The position numbers and the translations under genes are program-made. DNA of 7,046 bases, from contig JAYVOC010000244.1 in NCBI GenBank assembly GCA_043758125.1, positions 1-7,046 of the forward strand, in the 5' to 3' direction. The DNA comes from JANXSD01 sp043758125. Lineage in GTDB: Bacteria > Bacteroidota > Bacteroidia > AKYH767-A > OLB10. Under the pieces are notes generated by a model. That model searched no databases. It saw only the letters and a program-made list of their open reading frames with translations, and had not been told where the DNA came from. Shown piece by piece: positions 1 to 5,386 of the stretch (positions within the stretch are counted from its first letter, which is position 1; the number at the start of each line of letters is the position of its first letter).

Positions 1-66
1 AGCCTTTTTCTTTTATATATTTCGAATGATTTTAATTCTGACACCATACATCAGTCAATTGCTTAT

Positions 67-74
67 TACCTTTG
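67..74 (+). promoter_or_regulatory. candidate -7 promoter element upstream of the two-helix protein gene
   Basis: The octamer TACCTTTG matches the Bacteroidota -7 consensus TAnnTTTG exactly and ends 18 nt before the ATG at 93, so a transcript would have a leader of only about a dozen bases. No TTTG lies 19 nt upstream (44-47 reads CCAT), so the -33 element is missing or weak. If real, it would start transcription of the small membrane protein and the two genes after it, separate from whatever lies left of the window. It would also rule out the in-frame TTG at 72 as a start, because that codon lies inside the element. No coding frame covering positions 1-66 looks like a recognisable protein end. 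Confidence 0.3.
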
Positions 75-92
75 TCATCAATAAAAAAGAAT

Positions 93-314
93 ATGTCAAA
101 AAAACCAGGATTCCTCTACCTCTTCACAATGGGAATGACAATCATTTATGTTGCTATTGGCATCTTTTTACTTTTCTCAAGCAATGCTGCAGAATTACTA
201 CCTGGATGGAGACATATTGCATTAGGATTAATTATGTTCATCTATGCAGGGTATAGAATTTTTAGGTTGAAAAGAATTCAACAACAAATTGAAAAGGAAC
301 AATCCACTAATTAA
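93..314 (+). CDS. small two-helix inner-membrane protein, function unknown
   Basis: A 73-residue protein with two predicted membrane helices, at about residues 7-29 and 40-57. They are joined by a short loop containing a Pro-Gly-Trp-Arg turn (37-40). A basic N-terminus (MSKKP) and a basic, Gln/Lys-rich tail (YRIFRLKRIQQQ) both suggest cytoplasmic ends, so the protein is probably a hairpin in the inner membrane. I chose ATG 93 because the only upstream in-frame alternative is a TTG at 72 that adds a polar SSIKKN stretch and overlaps a promoter-like octamer. The gene ends 71 nt before the PstS-like lipoprotein gene and is probably co-transcribed with it and the TPR gene, so a helper role in the same envelope module is possible. 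I recognise no family. The clean helix pattern and the charge distribution are the reasons to believe it is a real gene. Confidence 0.75.
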   Translation: MSKKPGFLYLFTMGMTIIYVAIGIFLLFSSNAAELLPGWRHIALGLIMFIYAGYRIFRLKRIQQQIEKEQSTN

Positions 315-385
315 AAAATAGCCTGAAGTTATTTTTATCCTAAACCAATAATTAGTTCTTTGCTGCTTATTGAATCTTCTCCATT

Positions 386-1321
386 ATGAAAATTAAAATT
401 CTTATTTTATTTGCAATTTTCTCAATGACGAACGCGTGCACTACTGATTATACAAAACCATATAGTGATACTCCTACAACAGGAACAGTTTCGATATTCG
501 CTGATGAAACACTTAAGCCTTTTGTAGATGCGGAAAAGGATACATTTATTGGTCTTTACAGATACTCAACATTAAAATTGAATTTCGCTTCAGAGTCAGA
601 TTGTTTTAAAGCATTGCTGCAAGATTCGGCAAAAGTAATTTTTACTTCGCGTAAATTGCGCGCTAATGAAGAGTCTGTTTTTAAATCGAAACAACTTATA
701 CCCATTACTACAAAAGTTGCAATGGATGCATTAGCATTAATTATAAATAAAGATAATCCAGATTCAATAATAAAGATATCACAACTCAAATCTATTTTAG
801 ATGGGACGTTAGTTTCATGGAAAAACATGAATAAAAAATCAGCTTTGAATGAGATATCATTTGTGTTCGACAAAAATGGTTCATCAACCGTTCGATATCT
901 GCATGACAGTGTTTTGAAAGGCAAAAATTTTTCTTCCAATTGTTTTGCTGCACAATCTAATGCTGATGTAATTGACTATGTAGAAAAACACAAAAATGCA
1001 ATAGGAATAGTTGGAGTTTCATGGTTAAGTGATGGTGATGATCCAGCAACAAAACAATTTCTTTCTAGAATTCGTGTTATGGAAGTAGCATCAATGGATA
1101 GTGCCATTTTCCCTGACGATTATTTCAAACCCTATCAAGCTTATATCGCCTTGAAACAATATCCACTTGTTCGAGAAGTTTATATGATAAATAGAGAAGG
1201 GAGAACTGGACTTGGCACAGGCTTTGTTTCGTTTGTTGCAGGAGATCAAGGACAGCGAATTGTACGCTTATCAGGATTACTTCCAGCTACAATGCCAATA
1301 AGAATTATAAAATTAAATTAG
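386..1321 (+). CDS. PstS-like substrate-binding lipoprotein (periplasmic-binding-protein fold)
   Basis: A 311-residue exported lipoprotein of the PstS phosphate-binding family. The signal peptide is followed by a lipobox Thr-Asn-Ala-Cys with the lipidated cysteine at residue 18. The mature part follows the PstS layout: a first beta strand (GTVSIFADETL, 33-43), the strand DALALIINKDNP (114-125) typical of the hinge, SWKN (144-147), the anion-binding loop GSSTVR (165-170), IGIVGVSWLSD (206-216), and a C-terminal GTGFVSFVAGDQGQ segment (277-290). The Ser/Thr-rich loop is the part that contacts phosphate in characterised PstS proteins, so binding of phosphate or a similar anion is plausible but not shown. 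No pstC, pstA, pstB or phoU gene follows; the next gene, 49 nt on, encodes a periplasmic TPR protein. This suggests a role other than classical ABC phosphate uptake. Cys73 and Cys186 could form a disulfide or be free. The start gives a normal-length signal peptide. Confidence 0.92.
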   Translation: MKIKILILFAIFSMTNACTTDYTKPYSDTPTTGTVSIFADETLKPFVDAEKDTFIGLYRYSTLKLNFASESDCFKALLQDSAKVIFTSRKLRANEESVFKSKQLIPITTKVAMDALALIINKDNPDSIIKISQLKSILDGTLVSWKNMNKKSALNEISFVFDKNGSSTVRYLHDSVLKGKNFSSNCFAAQSNADVIDYVEKHKNAIGIVGVSWLSDGDDPATKQFLSRIRVMEVASMDSAIFPDDYFKPYQAYIALKQYPLVREVYMINREGRTGLGTGFVSFVAGDQGQRIVRLSGLLPATMPIRIIKLN

Positions 1322-1370
1322 CATCTAAATAAAATAAAAATCTTTATATCAAACAGTAATAAATTATATT

Positions 1371-2972
1371 ATGAATAAGTACATTGGGTTATCATTAATT
1401 CTGGGCATCGCTTTTACATCGCAAGCACAAACTTTAAAAGAAGCTATTCGATTAAACGAGAACGAACAACAAGAAGCCGCAACTGGTTTATATCAGCAGC
1501 TAATATTGAAAGATCCTACAAATGGAACCAATTATTATTATTTTGGAGAAAATTTAATTGATGAAGAAAAATTAGATTCTGCAAAAATTATTTTTCAAAA
1601 TGGAAAACAAAAAGACCCTTTAAATCCACTAAATACTATTGGATTAGCAGAATTAGTTTTAATTCAAGGAGATCTTAATTCAGCAAAATCTCAAATTAAT
1701 GCTGCATTATTGATGGCTAATAATAAAAGTTCTGTCGTTTTAATGGAAGCAGCGGAAGCGTATACACGTTACAAAACGAAAGATCTAGCAACTGCACAGG
1801 TATTACTTGATCAAGCCGTTAAACTTGAGCCAAAAAATCCAGAAATCTACAACTTAATGGGTGATGTTTATTCGGAACAAAACAATGGATCTTTAGCAGC
1901 AGCCAACTATAACAAATCACTAGAGCTCGATAAAAATCAAGTGAAAGCTTTGTTTCACAAAGGGCAATTGTACAGACGAGCAACGAACTATGATGGTGCA
2001 ATGGATGAATTTCAGAATGCAATAAAAATTGATCCCAATTTTGCTCCAGCATATCGTGAAATGGGTGAAATAAGTTTCAAACAGCGAAAATTAGAACAAG
2101 CAAAAGAGAACTATAAAAAATATTTAGAACTTTCGAAAAACAATAATAATGCCCGATTGAGGTATGCTTATTTTCTTTATGAAAGCAATAATTATAGAGA
2201 AGCTTCTGACGAATTAAATCTTATTAATAAAGTTGATTCAACTAATCTCGCGATGATGAGAATAATGTCTTATATAAATTATGAGGCGGGGAAAAATGAT
2301 TCTGCATTGCATACAATAGTAAAAGTGTTTGATATTACTAACCAAGATACTACTAGAAGAATGGCTAGGGATTATATCTATTACGGCAAAATGCTTTCTA
2401 AGTCTGGTAATGATTCTTTAGGAGCTGATTATATTCACAAAGCGATACAATTTGACCCCACAAAACCTGAGCTTTATGATGACCTTGCAGAACTATACAA
2501 TAAAACAAAAAAATACGATTTAGCTGCCAAAGCTTACAGTGATAAGATTGCGAATTCTACAAAAATTTCTATAAATGATTATTTTAATTTAGGTAGAGCA
2601 TGGTATTCTGCAAAAGAGTATCAAAAAGCAGATTCAGCATTTATAAAAGTTACGGAATTAAATCCCACTTGGGCGAATGGATATTTTTGGAGAGGAAGAT
2701 CAAATGGACAGTTAGACTTAGATGCAAAAAATGGACTTGCTACACCTTTTTATCAAATGTATGTTGAACTTGCAGAAGCTGATAGTGCAAATGCTTCTAA
2801 GTATAAAAATAATTTAATTGAAGCAAATAGTTATTTAGCATTTGGTGCATTCGTGAAAAAAGATTGTAAAGGATCAATCGCGTTTTGGTATAAAGTACTG
2901 GCTCTAGATTCTGCTAATAAGCAAGCGAAAGAATCAATAGAAAGCATTAAAAATTCGAAGGAATGCAAATAG
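1371..2972 (+). CDS. secreted tetratricopeptide-repeat (TPR) protein
   Basis: A 533-residue exported protein built almost wholly of TPR helix pairs. A signal peptide with a likely cleavage Ser-Gln-Ala|Gln after residue 19 sends it to the periplasm; it has no lipobox. Recognisable TPR units start near residues 53, 87, 124, 158, 192, 226, 260, 330, 366, 403 and 484. The clearest are 158-190, 192-224, 226-256 and 403-433, each ending in a D/NP-type turn (for example IDPN, LNPT). TPR arrays are protein-binding scaffolds with no catalytic role. The only two cysteines are near the C-terminus (Cys499 and Cys532), suitably placed to cap the final helix pair with a disulfide. The gene follows the PstS-like lipoprotein gene by 49 nt and ends just before the palindromic terminator. 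It is therefore the last gene of the unit and likely a partner of that lipoprotein. The interaction target is not evident from sequence. Confidence 0.93.
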   Translation: MNKYIGLSLILGIAFTSQAQTLKEAIRLNENEQQEAATGLYQQLILKDPTNGTNYYYFGENLIDEEKLDSAKIIFQNGKQKDPLNPLNTIGLAELVLIQGDLNSAKSQINAALLMANNKSSVVLMEAAEAYTRYKTKDLATAQVLLDQAVKLEPKNPEIYNLMGDVYSEQNNGSLAAANYNKSLELDKNQVKALFHKGQLYRRATNYDGAMDEFQNAIKIDPNFAPAYREMGEISFKQRKLEQAKENYKKYLELSKNNNNARLRYAYFLYESNNYREASDELNLINKVDSTNLAMMRIMSYINYEAGKNDSALHTIVKVFDITNQDTTRRMARDYIYYGKMLSKSGNDSLGADYIHKAIQFDPTKPELYDDLAELYNKTKKYDLAAKAYSDKIANSTKISINDYFNLGRAWYSAKEYQKADSAFIKVTELNPTWANGYFWRGRSNGQLDLDAKNGLATPFYQMYVELAEADSANASKYKNNLIEANSYLAFGAFVKKDCKGSIAFWYKVLALDSANKQAKESIESIKNSKECK

Positions 2973-2982
2973 GAACTTGCAC

Positions 2983-3030
2983 TAAAAACAAGAGCGGCTT
3001 TTTGATATCAAAAAGCCGCTCTTGTTTTTA
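2983..3030. terminator. perfect 48-bp palindromic bidirectional intrinsic terminator
   Basis: The two 24-nt halves are exact reverse complements with centre GATATC between 3006 and 3007. The GC-rich stem core is AAGAGCGGC/GCCGCTCTT. An A-tract at 2984-2988 and a T-tract at 3025-3029 supply the terminal U-run for whichever strand is transcribed. It sits 10 nt after the TPR stop codon and 13 nt before the end of the converging minus-strand gene, so one element can end both transcripts. Confidence 0.93.
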
Positions 3031-3043
3031 AGCAGGAAATAAT

Positions 3044-3727
3044 TTAGGCTTCGGGAGTTTCATTAGCTTGATTTTGAAACTTAAATCCTAACCTAGTATT
3101 TGCAGTTAAAGTAGATTGTAAATTATATGCCATTGCTTCAAAAACTGAAATTTGTTTCATCGCATCTATTGGTGGAACTGCAACATCTATTTCGAGACAA
3201 TAAACTATACATGTCTCAATAAATGATAATAAGTTTTCAGATGTCGAAACCATTGTTGAGTAATCATTGTAAAGTATTCCTAATTGTTTTCTCCCTTCAA
3301 CAAAAAAATGCGATTCTTTATTGACAAACATTCTAGCTATTAAAATTCCAATATCATTTTTACGATCATACTTCAGTGAATCAGATTGAAAATTGTAAAT
3401 TGAAATCATTCCGCATGTAGCATTAGCAGCGTTAATTCCAATATAACCACTCTTCATTATTGGATGAGATGGATCAAACACAAATGCATTTGTATGCATG
3501 ATGAAGATAATTACTTCATCTGCAATCTTTAATTCTGCTTCAAAGGTACCACGATCTGAAAAAGTAATTTTTATTCTAGAATCGATAACACCTTCTCCTT
3601 TTACTTTCGATTCAAATTGTTTCAATATTTTTTTTATTGAAGCAAATACTATTGAAGTTGAATCAACAGTTTCGATATTCAATATAGCTTTTGAATTTAA
3701 AAGTTGAATTAATCGATCGTTAGCCAT
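3044..3727 (-). CDS. conserved-looking cytoplasmic protein of unknown function, downstream of proS
   Basis: A 227-residue protein that I do not recognise. It has no signal peptide and no membrane helix and is probably a soluble cytosolic alpha/beta protein. The N-terminal part has a helix rich in Lys (about 31-44), followed by strands 51-57, 62-68 and 71-78 (a hydrophobic EVIIFIMHTN stretch) and a segment with DPSHP and GYIGINAANATCGM (85-107). The C-terminal half carries ARMFVNKESHFFVEGRKQLG (131-150), which is unusually rich in aromatic and charged residues and looks like the best candidate for a conserved core. A helix with two cysteines (ETCIVYCLE, 171-179) follows. The ATG at 3727 lies 42 nt after the proS stop with no promoter evident between, so the gene is probably read from the proS promoter. 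Its transcript ends in the shared palindromic terminator. Any link to tRNA charging is speculation from position only. Confidence 0.85.
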   Translation of the reverse strand: MANDRLIQLLNSKAILNIETVDSTSIVFASIKKILKQFESKVKGEGVIDSRIKITFSDRGTFEAELKIADEVIIFIMHTNAFVFDPSHPIMKSGYIGINAANATCGMISIYNFQSDSLKYDRKNDIGILIARMFVNKESHFFVEGRKQLGILYNDYSTMVSTSENLLSFIETCIVYCLEIDVAVPPIDAMKQISVFEAMAYNLQSTLTANTRLGFKFQNQANETPEA

Positions 3728-3769
3728 TCTTTATGGAAAATTATTTTAATTTATTTAATCCTTCAGAAA

Positions 3770-5245
3770 TTAATATGCCCTCGCAAATACAACTCTCTGA
3801 ATCGATGGATTGCCAGTTAAAATACATTTTCCTTCCTCCAATTTATTATCTAAAGGAATACATCGGATTGTAGCTTTTGTTTCTTCCTTAATCTTCAATT
3901 CTGTTTCTGTTGTTCCGTCCCAATGAGCATAAATAAATCCGCCTTTATTATCAAGAATATCAATAAACTCTTCCCAAGTATCCGCATGATAAGTACTTGC
4001 TTCTAATCGTGCTTGAGCCTTCTTGAATATATTATCTTGTATTTGGTTTAAGATATTTTCTATTTTAATTTCAAGGTCAATAATTTGATAAATATTTTTT
4101 TCTTTTGTGTCACGGCGAGCAACTTCAACAGTTCCATTTTCAACATCTCTTGGTCCAATCGCAATACGAATAGGAACACCTTTCAATTCGTATTCCGCAA
4201 ACTTCCAACCGGGCTTATGAGTATCTCTATTATCAAATTTAACAGACAATCCTTTTGCTTCGAGTGCTTTTTTGATTTTTTGTGCTTGTTCAGTAACCAA
4301 ATTTAATTGCTCATCATTTTTATAAATCGGAACAATCACAATTTGAATCGGTGCTAATCGAGGAGGCAATATTAATCCATCATCATCTGAATGAGACATA
4401 ATTAGTGCACCCATCAATCTAGTTGAAACGCCCCATGAAGTAGCCCATACAAATTCTAGTTTTCCTTCTTTACTAGTAAATTTAACATCGAAAGCTTTTG
4501 CGAAATTTTGTCCTAAGAAATGAGACGTTCCAGCCTGAAGAGCTTTTCCATCTTGCATGAGTGCTTCAATACAATAAGTGTCAAGTGCACCAGCAAATCT
4601 TTCATTAGCCGTTTTCATTCCTCTCAAAACTGGTATTGCTAAAATATCTTCTGAAAAAGTGGCGTATACTTCTAACATTTTTTGTGCTTCTTCAATTGCT
4701 TCTTGAGAAGTAGCATGTGCTGTATGACCTTCTTGCCATAAAAATTCAGTGGTTCTTAGAAACAGCCTTGTTCTCATCTCCCATCGCACCACATTTGCCC
4801 ATTGATTGACTAGAATAGGAAGATCTCGGTAAGATTGAACCCATCCACGGTAGGTATTCCAAATAATCGTTTCTGAAGTTGGCCGAACGATTAATTCTTC
4901 CTCAAGTTTCGCATCTTCATCAACAATAATTCCTTTTCCATTTGGATCATTCTTCAGTCGATAATGAGTAACCACGGCGCATTCCTTTGCGAAGCCTTCA
5001 ACATGACTAGCCTCCTTGCTAAAAAATGATTTAGGGATGAAGAGTGGAAAATATGCATTTACGTGACCTGTATCTTTAAACATCTTATCTAGATGTTGTT
5101 GCATCTTCTCCCAGATGGCATATCCATTGGGTTTTATTACCATGCATCCTCTTACCGCTGAGTTTTCAGCTAAATCAGCCTTTACTACAAGGTCTTGATA
5201 CCATTGAGAATAATTTTCGCTTCGTGACGTTATTTGATCGCTCAT
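3770..5245 (-). CDS. proS: prolyl-tRNA synthetase, short archaeal/eukaryal-type (class II)
   Basis: A 491-residue cytosolic enzyme that attaches proline to tRNA(Pro) using ATP. Class II signatures are all present: motif 1 around GCMVIKPNGYAIWEKM (33-48) continuing to FPLFIP (66-71), the proline/ATP-site segment RPTSE (121-125), motif 2 RWEMRTRLFLRTTEFLWQEG (154-173), GTSHFLGQNFA (239-249), and motif 3 in SWGVSTRLMGALIM (270-283) with the downstream PPRLAP (294-299). An anticodon-binding domain occupies about 300-395. The C-terminal domain ends in VVFARAY with the terminal Tyr typical of this type. There is no room for the large INS editing domain between motifs 2 and 3 that E. coli-type enzymes carry, so this is the short form known from Bacteroidota, archaea and eukaryotes. 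Only two cysteines (462, 474) remain in the C-terminal domain, where zinc-binding relatives have four. The start has a clear promoter upstream and is divergent from the lipoprotein gene. Confidence 0.98.
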   Translation of the reverse strand: MSDQITSRSENYSQWYQDLVVKADLAENSAVRGCMVIKPNGYAIWEKMQQHLDKMFKDTGHVNAYFPLFIPKSFFSKEASHVEGFAKECAVVTHYRLKNDPNGKGIIVDEDAKLEEELIVRPTSETIIWNTYRGWVQSYRDLPILVNQWANVVRWEMRTRLFLRTTEFLWQEGHTAHATSQEAIEEAQKMLEVYATFSEDILAIPVLRGMKTANERFAGALDTYCIEALMQDGKALQAGTSHFLGQNFAKAFDVKFTSKEGKLEFVWATSWGVSTRLMGALIMSHSDDDGLILPPRLAPIQIVIVPIYKNDEQLNLVTEQAQKIKKALEAKGLSVKFDNRDTHKPGWKFAEYELKGVPIRIAIGPRDVENGTVEVARRDTKEKNIYQIIDLEIKIENILNQIQDNIFKKAQARLEASTYHADTWEEFIDILDNKGGFIYAHWDGTTETELKIKEETKATIRCIPLDNKLEEGKCILTGNPSIQRVVFARAY

Positions 5246-5252
5246 ACCTTTA

Positions 5253-5260
5253 TACCTTTG
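5253..5260 (+). promoter_or_regulatory. candidate -7 element for the divergent lipoprotein gene
   Basis: TACCTTTG is an exact match to TAnnTTTG and is the same octamer found at 67-74. A TTTG at 5233-5236 lies upstream but with a spacer of only 16 nt, where about 19 is usual. Use of this site would give the lipoprotein mRNA a leader of roughly 120 nt and would place its promoter across the proS start codon, so the two divergent transcripts would overlap at their 5' ends. A consensus octamer in AT-rich DNA can occur by chance, hence the low score. Confidence 0.25.
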
Positions 5261-5299
5261 CCTAAACTTGGCATTGTGTTTGAATGTTAACTTAATCTA

Positions 5300-5330
5300 C
5301 AAAAATGTAAAACATACCCCAATTTGCAAA
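5300..5330 (-). promoter_or_regulatory. probable proS promoter (Bacteroidota -33/-7 type)
   Basis: Read on the minus strand, a TTTG -33 element (5330-5327) is followed after exactly 19 nt by CATTTTTG (5307-5300), one mismatch from the -7 consensus TAnnTTTG. Transcription would start near 5293-5295, about 50 nt before the proS ATG. This is the only site in the divergent intergenic region where I find both elements at the expected spacing. Confidence 0.5.
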
Positions 5331-5386
5331 CTCGGGATTAAACTAAAGCAAAGAAAGGTAAGTCAAACATGCAATTCGGAAATAAT

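Noticed and set aside
1..14. AGCCTTTTTCTTTT at the left edge looks like the 3' half of an intrinsic terminator of an upstream gene.
   Set aside because: The other stem half lies outside the window, so no hairpin can be shown.
26..256. Plus-strand open frame overlapping the two-helix protein gene.
   Set aside because: It has irregular composition with many Cys and His and overlaps the better-supported hairpin membrane protein in another frame.
312..338. AT-only inverted repeat AAAAATA/TATTTTT after the two-helix protein gene.
   Set aside because: The seven-base stem has no G-C pair and is expected by chance in such AT-rich DNA; it is unlikely to terminate transcription.
484..499. The 16-mer AACAGTTTCGATATTC occurs here and again at 3665-3680.
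   Set aside because: Each copy lies inside a coding region of an unrelated gene with no shared flanks and no symmetry; a chance match is the simplest explanation.
556..939. Antisense open frame of 127 codons within the PstS-like gene.
   Set aside because: It is a shadow of a strongly supported gene, with no signal peptide, domain or start context of its own.
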